Source: an uncultured Chloroflexota bacterium | Lineage (GTDB): Bacteria > Chloroflexota > Anaerolineae > Aggregatilineales > Phototrophicaceae | Direction: 5' to 3' | Length of the DNA: 5,680 bases | Assembly (NCBI GenBank): GCA_937870805.1 | Contig: CALMZT010000202.1 | Span: 1 to 5,680, forward strand | In this document: positions 1-4,960 of the stretch, one piece after another | Layout of the letters: each line of letters begins with the position of its first letter | How positions within the stretch are numbered: the stretch's first letter is position 1 | Position numbers and translations under genes: made by a program | Notes under the pieces: generated by a model | Database searches by the model: none | Told to the model about the DNA's origin: nothing | Seen by the model: only the letters and a program-made list of their open reading frames with translations

Positions 1-671
1 AGCTTTTTCAGGTCTGCGAGCGTGCCGTTGGCGATAATCCTGCCCTCATGCAGAATGGCAATTCTGTCGGCAAGCTGTTCAGCCTCATCCATATACTGAG
101 TGGTCAGGAATACCGTCGCGCCGCTGTCAGCAAGCTCTTTGATCATCTTCCAAACCTCAATGCGCCCCTCGGGGTCAAGCCCGGTGGTCGGCTCGTCGAG
201 GAAAATAAGCTGCGGTTTTCCCACAAGGCTCATGGCGATGTCGAGTCTGCGAGACATACCGCCCGAATAGGTGGAAACTTTGCGGTCGGCAGCATCGATC
301 AGTGCGAAGCGGTTCAGTAGCTCATCCGCGACCTGGCGCGGATTTTTGAGGTGCCGCAGCCTGGCGATCATGATCAAATTTTCTCGCCCGGTCAAGATCT
401 CGTCCACGGCGGCAAACTGCCCGGTCAGACTGATTGACTGCCGCACGCTGTCGGGCTTTGACGCAACGTCGAATCCGTTTACGGCGGCGGTCCCGCCATC
501 CTGTTTGAGCAGCGTGGTGAGGATTTTGACAATCGTCGTCTTGCCCGCGCCGTTGGAGCCGAGCAGCGCGAAAATACTGCCTTTTTCCACCTCGAAATCT
601 ACGCCCTTTAGCACATGAATCTTCTTGTAGGACTTTTGCAGCCCTTTTACTTGAATTGCCTGATTTTGCAT
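1..671 (-). CDS. DrrA-type ABC transporter ATP-binding protein (3' end cut by window edge)
   Basis: This is the cytoplasmic ATPase subunit of an ABC-2 type exporter of the daunorubicin-resistance (DrrA) family, which powers efflux of drugs or other hydrophobic compounds through a separate membrane subunit. Visible in about 223 codons: Walker A GSNGAGKT (residues 38-45), Q-loop in SLTGQFAAVDE (Q85), signature YSGGMSRR (135-142), Walker B LIFLDEP (155-161, catalytic E160) and D-loop GLDP (164-167). The switch region reads LTTQYMDEAEQLADRI (189-204). The usual H-loop His is Gln (Q192), as is typical of DrrA-like ATPases. The ATG at 671 is supported by AAAGGAG at 686-680, eight bases upstream. 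The gene runs off the left edge, so about 90 C-terminal residues and the expected permease gene are not visible. It is divergent from the MarR gene and probably repressed by it. Family assignment is firm; the substrate is unknown. Confidence 0.95.
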   Translation of the reverse strand, partial: MQNQAIQVKGLQKSYKKIHVLKGVDFEVEKGSIFALLGSNGAGKTTIVKILTTLLKQDGGTAAVNGFDVASKPDSVRQSISLTGQFAAVDEILTGRENLIMIARLRHLKNPRQVADELLNRFALIDAADRKVSTYSGGMSRRLDIAMSLVGKPQLIFLDEPTTGLDPEGRIEVWKMIKELADSGATVFLTTQYMDEAEQLADRIAILHEGRIIANGTLADLKK

Positions 672-766
672 ATACTTCACTCCTTTCCGCTTGCGCCTTC
701 CTATGCTACAATACATTCAGCTTGAATATCCAGCGAACAACATAGAACATTACTAGATACTCAATC

Positions 767-772
767 TATAAT
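767..772 (+). promoter_or_regulatory. -10 box of the marR-type gene, interlocked with the divergent promoter
   Basis: A consensus TATAAT lies on the plus strand at 767-772 and overlaps the minus-strand TATTAT at 768-773 by five bases. No good -35 is seen at the right distance (743-750 reads TAGAACAT), so this would be a weak promoter. Transcription would start near 779, giving a leader of about 33 bases that begins within the operator-like palindrome. Confidence 0.5.
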
Positions 773-796
773 ACGTAAATTTAACTTTAAAGTCAA
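768..796 (-). promoter_or_regulatory. Sigma70-type promoter of the ABC transporter gene
   Basis: On the minus strand, TTGACT (796-791) is followed after exactly 17 bases by TATTAT (773-768). This predicts a start near 761 and a leader of about 90 bases before the ATG at 671. The -35 box lies inside the palindrome at 778-799, so a protein bound there would block RNA polymerase. Read directly from sequence; promoter activity is inferred. Confidence 0.7.
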
Positions 797-799
797 GTT
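778..799. promoter_or_regulatory. Candidate MarR operator (AT-rich palindrome)
   Basis: The core TTAACTTTAAAGTCAA (781-796) is a 16-bp dyad with one mismatched pair, containing the perfect 10-bp palindrome ACTTTAAAGT (784-793). The symmetry extends to 778-799 with one further mismatch. The same stretch also contains TAACTT/AAGTTA arms at 782-787 and 795-800. Size and AT-rich character match known MarR operators. It overlaps the -35 of the ABC promoter and the expected 5' end of the marR transcript. Binding by the neighbouring repressor is inferred. Confidence 0.6.
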
Positions 800-811
800 A
801 TTTTCCGTGAA

Positions 812-1912
812 ATGGAGACATCAAAATTGCCAATACGTTCACCGAATAAACAACCCGAAATTCTCGGACAACTTGTGAATGAGCTTCGGCAGAGCTATGG
901 ACTAGGTGCGTCCTTCTTCCGAGCAGCGGCGGCGCGAATCGAGATGACCGATACGGATATGCAAGTCATCGATATTCTGGAGAACACCCGTGAGGCTACC
1001 GCTGGTCAGCTTGCTAATCTCATGGGACTCACAACCGGAACCTTCACGGCTATTCTCAACCGCCTGGAGAAGGCTGGACTTGTGCGCCGGGAGCGCGACC
1101 CCAACGATGGGCGTCGGGTGATCGTGAGGCTCGCAAAAGGCGCGGACAGCGGGCAGGAGATGGGTCCTCTTTTCGCTTCTCTTGGGAAAGCATGGGAGGA
1201 ATTGGCGGACAACTACGACGACGAGCACAAGGTTTTCCTGTTGGAGTTTCTTCAACGCAGCAATGCGCTCGCCAGGGACGAAATTGCGCGGCTGCGAGAG
1301 GCGTCGGTGGACGATGTGGGAATCTTCTCCGCGCCGCTGGGCGATCTGGAAAGTGCCCGGCTTGTCTTCCCCTCCGAAGGTGTCCGACTGACCTTGCGTG
1401 GCGGGGATCTTGCAGGCGCGCTCTACCAGGCCCGCTTTGAGGGACCTGCGCCAGACGTGAAGGTCAAACAGGGCGTTGTTACGATCCGCTATCCACGGCG
1501 CCTGTGGATTCCAAGCACGGAGAAGCGCGCAGCGGAGGTCACGCTCAGTACCGCCATCCCCTGGTCTATTGTGATCCGGAGCGGGGGATCGGAGGTCACT
1601 GCGGAACTGGGCGGTCTCGATCTCCTCGAAATGGAGGCCAATGGAGCAGGGAGCATGTTCCGCGTCGAGCTCCCCGAGCCTTCTGGCGTGGTTCCCCTCC
1701 AGCTTGGTGGCGGCGGCTCCGAATTCACCGTCCGGCGTCCGCCGGGCGTCGCTGCCCGAGTCCAGATGAAAGGCTGGGGTTCTAGCGTTGTCTTTGATGA
1801 TCAAACGGTCAGTGGGATGAGGCTGCAAAGTCCCAACTATGAAGGCGCAGCCCTGCGCTACGACATTGAAACGTCCGGCAGTGGAAGCATGATTACCATC
1901 ACCACTGGCTGA
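812..1912 (+). CDS. MarR-family transcriptional regulator fused to a LiaF/toast-rack-like beta domain
   Basis: This is a 366-residue protein, more than twice the usual MarR length of about 140-170. Residues ~15-165 form the MarR part: N-terminal dimerisation helix, winged helix-turn-helix at ~47-108 (MTDTDMQVIDIL, recognition helix around TTGTFTAILNRLEKAGLV, wing RRERDPNDGRRVIV) and a C-terminal helix pair. Residues ~185-366 are Gly-rich, with alternating beta repeats (SGGSEVTAELGGLDLLEME, GAGSMFRVEL, GGGGSEFTV, GWGSSVVFDD, SGSGSMITI). This is the pattern of the DUF4097/LiaF C-terminal/toast-rack beta-solenoid fold. There is no TM segment, so the protein is cytosolic. It most likely represses the divergent DrrA-type exporter and itself; the beta domain may sense a ligand or mediate oligomerisation. 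The ATG at 812 is the first in-frame start after a stop at 788, but no clear Shine-Dalgarno precedes it. The MarR call is firm; the C-terminal fold assignment is by pattern only. Confidence 0.9.
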   Translation: METSKLPIRSPNKQPEILGQLVNELRQSYGLGASFFRAAAARIEMTDTDMQVIDILENTREATAGQLANLMGLTTGTFTAILNRLEKAGLVRRERDPNDGRRVIVRLAKGADSGQEMGPLFASLGKAWEELADNYDDEHKVFLLEFLQRSNALARDEIARLREASVDDVGIFSAPLGDLESARLVFPSEGVRLTLRGGDLAGALYQARFEGPAPDVKVKQGVVTIRYPRRLWIPSTEKRAAEVTLSTAIPWSIVIRSGGSEVTAELGGLDLLEMEANGAGSMFRVELPEPSGVVPLQLGGGGSEFTVRRPPGVAARVQMKGWGSSVVFDDQTVSGMRLQSPNYEGAALRYDIETSGSGSMITITTG

Positions 1913-2029
1913 GGCCTTGAAAGTGTCATATTGCTGCTTGTCTACGTGACTGGCGTATGTGCCATGATCGCACAATATTCGCTTCGCCCGGATCGGCTTC
2001 CAACGCGACTATTGTGTCGAACACAGCAT

Positions 2030-2143
2030 CGTCGGAAACATCACACCCAACTGCTCAAACAGGAGAAATCGGTCAAGGTTGGTCTTGCTGCCAAGCGCAA
2101 AATGGCTGGCTGGGACAACGACTACTTGCTCAGCGCGCTGTAA
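2030..2143 (+). pseudogene. Probable C-terminal remnant of an ISAs1-family transposase
   Basis: The last ~37 codons before the TAA at 2141 read LLKQEKSVKVGLAAKRKMAG and then WDNDYLLSAL. This resembles the C-terminus of ISAs1-family DDE transposases, which typically end in a NLLK(Q/R)-(E/D)K-S-x-K-x-(G/S)-I-x-x-KRxxAGWDxDYLLxxL pattern. Upstream, the family's LDVxFxED...R motif is not readable in any frame, and other frames are interrupted, so only a stub remains. I could not see an inverted repeat. It lies between the convergent marR-type and GH18 genes and looks like a decayed insertion. The match is from memory of the family pattern. Confidence 0.45.
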
Positions 2144-2160
2144 GGCATTAATGGGCGATC

Positions 2161-3207
2161 TCAACTACTCGCCGTTACTGAACACGCCCCCGCGTACTCG
2201 CGCAGTACATCCCAGTTCGCGGGGTCTTCACCACCGATGCCCCAGATCGCCACACCGCCCAGCGTCGGGAAATCTTCGCGCGCCATCGCCAGCTTCGCCG
2301 CTAACTGCTCCGAGTCCGCGAAGTACATATTCTGGTCGGGCAGGCGTGGCACGTCGATGAGGATATTGGCTTCCATCGCGTCGGGGTCGCGCATCACTTC
2401 GAGTTCAAACGACTCAATCAAGCGCTGCGCCGTCGTCCAGGTAATGGGTGAAGACGGTGGATTGCCGCGCATCCATTGATAGCCATAGAACGGCAGCCCC
2501 ATACGCACCTTCGCCAAATCCGTCACCGTCTCGGCATATGCCAGCACGTCACGCACCCAGGGGATAGGGGCAATCGGTCCCGGCGGTTCGTTGCGGCTGG
2601 TGTAGTCGTAGGTCATGATGTTGAAAATGTCAGAAACGGGGGCAAGCCGCGCCCAATCCTGTGCCGCCGCGCCTTCGTAAGGCGAATCATCCTGTGTCTT
2701 GGGATGCACCGTCACCGAGAGTAAACGCCCGCTGGCGTGCAGTTCCTGCGACAGCAGTTCGATGAATGCCGAGAAGTTGTCGCGCGTGCTCAACGCAAAG
2801 CCTTCGTAGTCGATGTCGACGCCGTCGTAATCCATACGCTCAACGAGATCGACAATGTTTTGCACATGATTTTCGCGCGCTTCGGGCGTGCTAATCATCG
2901 TCCACAGGCTGGCGAAGATGCTCGGCAAAATCACGAAGCCCTGTTCGCGCCACGCTGCGAGCTGTTCAGCGTTTTCGGTGTTGGGGTCGGCGGGATTTAC
3001 CGTGCCATCATCGCGCGGCGTGTACCAGAAGGGGTTGATGATGTTGATGACATCGGCGTTAGTCATTACGGAGTCGCCGCCGTTAGGATCATCTGATGAA
3101 GGATACCATACCGAGACGCACCACGACGCCTCTTCCTCCTGTGCGGACACCGCTAACGGCACGCACAGCACCAACAGCACAACGATCAACAGGATCCCAC
3201 GCCACAT
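2161..3207 (-). CDS. Secreted glycoside hydrolase family 18 protein (YaaH/SleL-like)
   Basis: A 348-residue exported GH18 TIM-barrel enzyme, cleaving beta-1,4 bonds next to N-acetylglucosamine in peptidoglycan or chitin. Numbering from the ATG at 3207: signal peptide 1-22 (one Arg, hydrophobic core, AVSA cleavage site), the intact GH18 motif DGVDIDYE at 128-135 with proton donor E135, substrate-cleft MTYDY (198-202), PIAPIPWVRDVLAYAETV, GLPFYGYQW (237-245) and WGIGG (322-326). The MTYDY...PGPIAP.PWVRDVL...GLPFYGY series is typical of the YaaH/SleL/YdhD group, but no LysM domain is present. Two Cys in the mature part (30 and 342) could pair. An ATG at 3219 overlaps the upstream gene's stop (ATGA) but lacks a Shine-Dalgarno. 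The ATG at 3207 has GAGG six bases upstream and gives a cleaner signal peptide, so I prefer it. Probably cotranslated with the SpoIIAA-like gene. Confidence 0.9.
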   Translation of the reverse strand: MWRGILLIVVLLVLCVPLAVSAQEEEASWCVSVWYPSSDDPNGGDSVMTNADVINIINPFWYTPRDDGTVNPADPNTENAEQLAAWREQGFVILPSIFASLWTMISTPEARENHVQNIVDLVERMDYDGVDIDYEGFALSTRDNFSAFIELLSQELHASGRLLSVTVHPKTQDDSPYEGAAAQDWARLAPVSDIFNIMTYDYTSRNEPPGPIAPIPWVRDVLAYAETVTDLAKVRMGLPFYGYQWMRGNPPSSPITWTTAQRLIESFELEVMRDPDAMEANILIDVPRLPDQNMYFADSEQLAAKLAMAREDFPTLGGVAIWGIGGEDPANWDVLREYAGACSVTASS

Positions 3208-3215
3208 AGCACACC

Positions 3216-3641
3216 TCATTCAGACATACGACCTTCCCGCTTTGCCTGACCTGGCATCGGCAGCACCGGGAGGGTCTCATCTACACTTTGGATAAAGGCA
3301 ACCGCTTCTGCAAGGGTTGCAAAAGTACGATGGTTGTTCTTGTTAAACTGTGAAATGATGGTGAAAATGAAACGTTCCATCGCCGTTTTGCCGACATACA
3401 CCGACCAGCCAGTCTTCGCAATGACCTCTGCGCCACGAAAGAAGTTCAGGACATCTTGCAGCTTCACGTCTACTTTGCCCTGTTCCGCCGCATCAGAAAT
3501 CACATGCACAAAAGGAATCCCTTCTTCACATAACTTGCGCGCATGGACGCTGATTTCCTTCATTTCGCTCATCGTCATTTCGCCGTAGGTGCGAACGTAG
3601 ACGACCCGTTTATCAACTAACCAGGAGATTTCATGACCCAT
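3216..3641 (-). CDS. SpoIIAA/STAS-like small cytosolic protein
   Basis: A 141-residue protein without signal or TM segment. The pattern fits the SpoIIAA-like/STAS-SEC14 alpha/beta fold: strand at the N-terminus (HEISWLVDKRVVYVRTYGEMT), a helix (MSEMKEISVHARKLCEEG), a strand PFVHVISDAAE (~43-53), a helix (VKLQDVLNFFRGAEVI), a strand TGWSVYVGKT (~77-86), and a helix MERFIFTIISQFN leading into RTFATLAEAVAFIQSVDETLP. Such proteins are usually uncharacterised; roles as anti-sigma antagonists or lipid-binding modules are known for relatives only. The ATG at 3641 has AAAGG at 3655-3651, but that site sits in the loop of a predicted hairpin (see the leader entry). The stop at 3216 overlaps a potential ATG of the GH18 gene, so the two are almost certainly one transcript. 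The family call is by pattern; function is unknown. Confidence 0.75.
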   Translation of the reverse strand: MGHEISWLVDKRVVYVRTYGEMTMSEMKEISVHARKLCEEGIPFVHVISDAAEQGKVDVKLQDVLNFFRGAEVIAKTGWSVYVGKTAMERFIFTIISQFNKNNHRTFATLAEAVAFIQSVDETLPVLPMPGQAKREGRMSE

Positions 3642-3643
3642 GT

Positions 3644-3683
3644 GTACGTACCTTTCAATGACGTTACGTACTGTAATATTACA
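3644..3683 (-). promoter_or_regulatory. Leader hairpin with Shine-Dalgarno in its loop, plus 12-bp palindrome
   Basis: On the minus strand GTACGTA (3671-3665) can pair with TACGTAC (3650-3644) over seven bases, enclosing a 14-base loop that ends in AAAGG, the only Shine-Dalgarno for the ATG at 3641. Just upstream is the perfect palindrome TGTAATATTACA (3672-3683). The elements may act in RNA (translation control) or as DNA operators: two TACGTAC copies lie 20 bp apart, about two helical turns. The pairing is seen directly; function is inferred. Confidence 0.45.
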
Positions 3684-3710
3684 CCTGTTTTTATTTTTGC
3701 ATTCCTTGAG

Positions 3711-3733
3711 GTTAGTTAGATGACCTTACTAAC
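3711..3733. promoter_or_regulatory. Inverted repeat at the start site of the SpoIIAA-like/GH18 operon
   Basis: GTTAGT (3711-3716) and ACTAAC (3728-3733) are perfect inverted arms separated by 11 bases. The repeat covers the predicted transcription start and the first ~20 transcribed bases, a common place for a repressor operator. Which protein binds is unknown; the CGNR regulator encoded just upstream is one candidate. Confidence 0.35.
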
Positions 3734-3737
3734 TCCT

Positions 3738-3766
3738 ACTTTAGCGAGTGTAGGGGGATTTGTCAA
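3738..3766 (-). promoter_or_regulatory. Sigma70-type promoter of the SpoIIAA-like/GH18 operon
   Basis: On the minus strand, a consensus TTGACA (3766-3761) is followed after exactly 17 bases by TAAAGT (3743-3738). The start would be near 3731, giving a leader of about 90 bases. The -35 box begins only 27 bases after the stop codon of the CGNR gene, and no terminator is seen between them, so read-through is also possible. Confidence 0.65.
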
Positions 3767-3793
3767 AATTCGCTGATTATATCGATTGGCGTG

Positions 3794-4399
3794 CTATGCC
3801 TGTTTCGTCCGTCGATAATGACGCTTCGCCTTCGCGCGGTTGCCACAGTCATCCATATCACACCAGCGACGGCTGCGATTGCGGCTGGTATCCACAAACA
3901 GGTAGCTGCAATCATCGGCGGCACACTGGCGCACGAGCGGCAGTTCTGGCGACGTGAGCAGTGCCGCGGCGGTTTGGACAATCGACCAGAGGGGGCGATT
4001 GAGATCGTCGTCGCTGCCACCGCAAAGGTAAGCATAACCCTCATCTGCCGCCACAATGCGCAGCCAGCGCACGCTTTCCGTAAACGCCGCATTCAGCGCC
4101 TCAAGGTCATTCCGCGAAGCTGTTCTTCCCGCAACTGCCGCTGAAAAGATGCGATAAATGACATCGCGCAATCCCAACGTTTCCTCTAATACCTGCGCCG
4201 CGCGTTCAGGCTGTGCCACCGTTCGCAAATGCTGGACTTGTTCCTCAGAGAGCACACCGACGCGCTGCGACCACACTAAAAAATCATCATACGTGTGGAG
4301 ATATTCTTGTGTCACTCTGCCATTTTCGTAATCGGCGCTGTTGGCAAAATCCAGGCACAGCGCCCCACCAATCAGTTTTAGTGTTTCAACAGTCATCAT
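3794..4399 (-). CDS. ABATE domain / CGNR zinc-finger transcriptional regulator
   Basis: A 201-residue cytosolic protein, normal length for the family annotated as putative stress-induced transcription regulators. The N-terminal ABATE domain covers ~5-145 (LIGGALCLDFANSADYENGR, helices with WSQRVGVLSEEQVQHLR, LRDVIYRIF). The C-terminal CGNR zinc finger (~155-196) has four likely zinc ligands, C159, C164, C180 and C185, in the family pattern C-x4-C-SYLFVDTSRNRSRRWC-DMDD-CGNRAKAKRHYRR; the basic tail should contact DNA. Start at the ATG pair 4399/4396, with GGGG a few bases upstream as a weak ribosome binding site. Its promoter at 4488-4460 is overlaid by an inverted repeat, suggesting autoregulation. 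It is divergent from a 24-codon ORF and lies upstream of, and co-directional with, the SpoIIAA-like/GH18 pair. Its target genes are not known. Confidence 0.92.
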   Translation of the reverse strand: MMTVETLKLIGGALCLDFANSADYENGRVTQEYLHTYDDFLVWSQRVGVLSEEQVQHLRTVAQPERAAQVLEETLGLRDVIYRIFSAAVAGRTASRNDLEALNAAFTESVRWLRIVAADEGYAYLCGGSDDDLNRPLWSIVQTAAALLTSPELPLVRQCAADDCSYLFVDTSRNRSRRWCDMDDCGNRAKAKRHYRRTKQA

Positions 4400-4444
4400 C
4401 TAACCCCAAACCACCTTTAGAGGTTATAAATCGTTCGTTATAGT

Positions 4445-4474
4445 CTAACCTGTATTTGTGTTATAGCAGGTTAG
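4445..4474. promoter_or_regulatory. Perfect inverted repeat over the CGNR gene promoter
   Basis: CTAACCTG (4445-4452) and CAGGTTAG (4467-4474) are exact inverted 8-bp arms with a 14-base spacer. The repeat spans the promoter's -10 box, part of its spacer and the predicted start near 4453, and lies upstream of the divergent short ORF. It fits a repressor operator, most simply for the CGNR protein itself; an RNA hairpin is the alternative. Confidence 0.5.
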
Positions 4475-4488
4475 GTGTTCTAAATCAA
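4460..4488 (-). promoter_or_regulatory. Sigma70-type promoter of the CGNR regulator gene
   Basis: On the minus strand, TTGATT (4488-4483) and TATAAC (4465-4460) are separated by exactly 17 bases, predicting a start near 4453 and a leader of about 53 bases. The inverted repeat at 4445-4474 covers its -10 box. Confidence 0.6.
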
Positions 4489-4508
4489 GCCCACAAGGAG
4501 CCTCTGTA

Positions 4509-4583
4509 ATGACCAGCACCATAAGCCAAACGAACACCGCGCACCGCTGGGCAGAAAGCGCCGCGTGGTTGAGCGCACAGTGA
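4509..4583 (+). CDS. 24-codon ORF with strong ribosome binding site (peptide or truncated gene)
   Basis: ATG at 4509 is preceded by AAGGAG (4495-4500) with an ideal 8-base gap. The ORF encodes MTSTISQTNTAHRWAESAAW followed by LSAQ and a TGA. The product has no TM segment and matches nothing I recognise. The polar, Thr/Ser-rich start ending in RWAESAAWL resembles the N-terminal lead-in of some transporters, so it may be the surviving 5' end of a gene normally controlled by the divergent CGNR regulator, the rest having been deleted. The 86 bases that follow (4584-4669) show no continuation in other frames that I can recognise. A genuine small peptide or leader is the alternative. The ribosome binding site is good, but the function is open. 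Confidence 0.45.
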   Translation: MTSTISQTNTAHRWAESAAWLSAQ

Positions 4584-4669
4584 ATCATTTCTATAAGGTT
4601 GTATATGTGGGGATTGAGGGTAGAATCGAATGAGTGATTTATTGTGCATAAAGACTTACTGTCATTCTA

Positions 4670-4698
4670 TTGACACTAATACGAATACAGTGTAATCT
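4670..4698 (+). promoter_or_regulatory. Promoter of the three-gene small-protein operon, with internal dyad
   Basis: TTGACA (4670-4675) and TAATCT (4693-4698) are separated by exactly 17 bases. The interval is bounded by the inverted pair ACACT (4673-4677) / AGTGT (4689-4693) and contains the direct repeat AATAC-G-AATAC (4678-4688). The predicted start is near 4705, so the first gene's ATG at 4712 would have an almost absent leader. The repeats could be an operator. Confidence 0.6.
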
Positions 4699-4711
4699 GA
4701 GGAATAGTAGA

Positions 4712-4942
4712 ATGCCACCCACACCAGCGACAACCATGCGCCTCACTCGTGAAGATCATCAGGCAATTCAAGAGGTTGCAGAATACTTGCGTAGTCAGGG
4801 AATGCTTGGCTTTTTCTATAACGATGGCGATGTAAATACGACAGCCATTGTGAGATATGCCGTTCAACAGTTGTATATGGAGGTGCGCAAGCAGAAGAAC
4901 GAAGCAGCAAAACCGCAGCAAAATCTATTGGATGAGGAGTAG
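4712..4942 (+). CDS. Small protein of unknown function, possible ribbon-helix-helix fold
   Basis: A 76-residue soluble protein that I do not recognise by family. After a Pro/Thr-rich start, residues ~8-30 (TMRLTREDHQAIQEVAEYLRSQG) look like a short strand plus helix. Residues ~42-59 (VNTTAIVRYAVQQLYMEV) resemble the second helix of ribbon-helix-helix proteins, which often begins with a Thr/Ser cap and an IVRxAV pattern. The link between them (MLGFFYNDGD) is longer than usual. The tail is charged. The ATG at 4712 has GAGG nine bases upstream, but the strong promoter ends at 4698, so the mRNA may be nearly leaderless. ATG 4736 (68 residues) is a possible alternative. It is the first gene of a three-gene operon; if RHH, autoregulation through the promoter repeats is plausible. 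Confidence 0.7.
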   Translation: MPPTPATTMRLTREDHQAIQEVAEYLRSQGMLGFFYNDGDVNTTAIVRYAVQQLYMEVRKQKNEAAKPQQNLLDEE

Positions 4943-4960
4943 GGAAAGGATGAACATGAA

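Noticed and set aside
48..618. Plus-strand open frames of 90 and 115 codons
   Set aside because: They are antisense to the ABC ATPase, whose Walker and signature motifs fix the coding strand.
715..727. Small dyad ATTCA-GCT-TGAAT in the leader of the ABC gene
   Set aside because: Five-base arms are easily found by chance in AT-rich DNA, and it shares no sequence with the main palindrome at 778-799.
902..1975. Long 357-codon open frame on the minus strand
   Set aside because: It lies entirely opposite the MarR fusion gene and its translation has no recognisable domains, with low-complexity His/Arg/Ala runs typical of the antisense of a GC-rich gene.
2737..3295. Plus-strand open frames of 119 and 135 codons
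   Set aside because: They are antisense to the clear GH18 gene, have no domain pattern and no ribosome site of note.
3763..4144. Open frames of 109 codons (minus) and 117 codons (plus)
   Set aside because: Both overlap the CGNR regulator in other frames; that gene's intact zinc-finger motif shows which frame is coding.
4639..4653. TTTAT-TGTGC-ATAAA mini-hairpin upstream of the small-gene promoter
   Set aside because: The five A/T pairs are too weak and have no T tract, so I do not call a terminator.
4670..4711. Upstream TTG start extending the first small gene to 90 residues
   Set aside because: The TTG is part of the TTGACA -35 box, so this stretch lies upstream of the predicted transcript.
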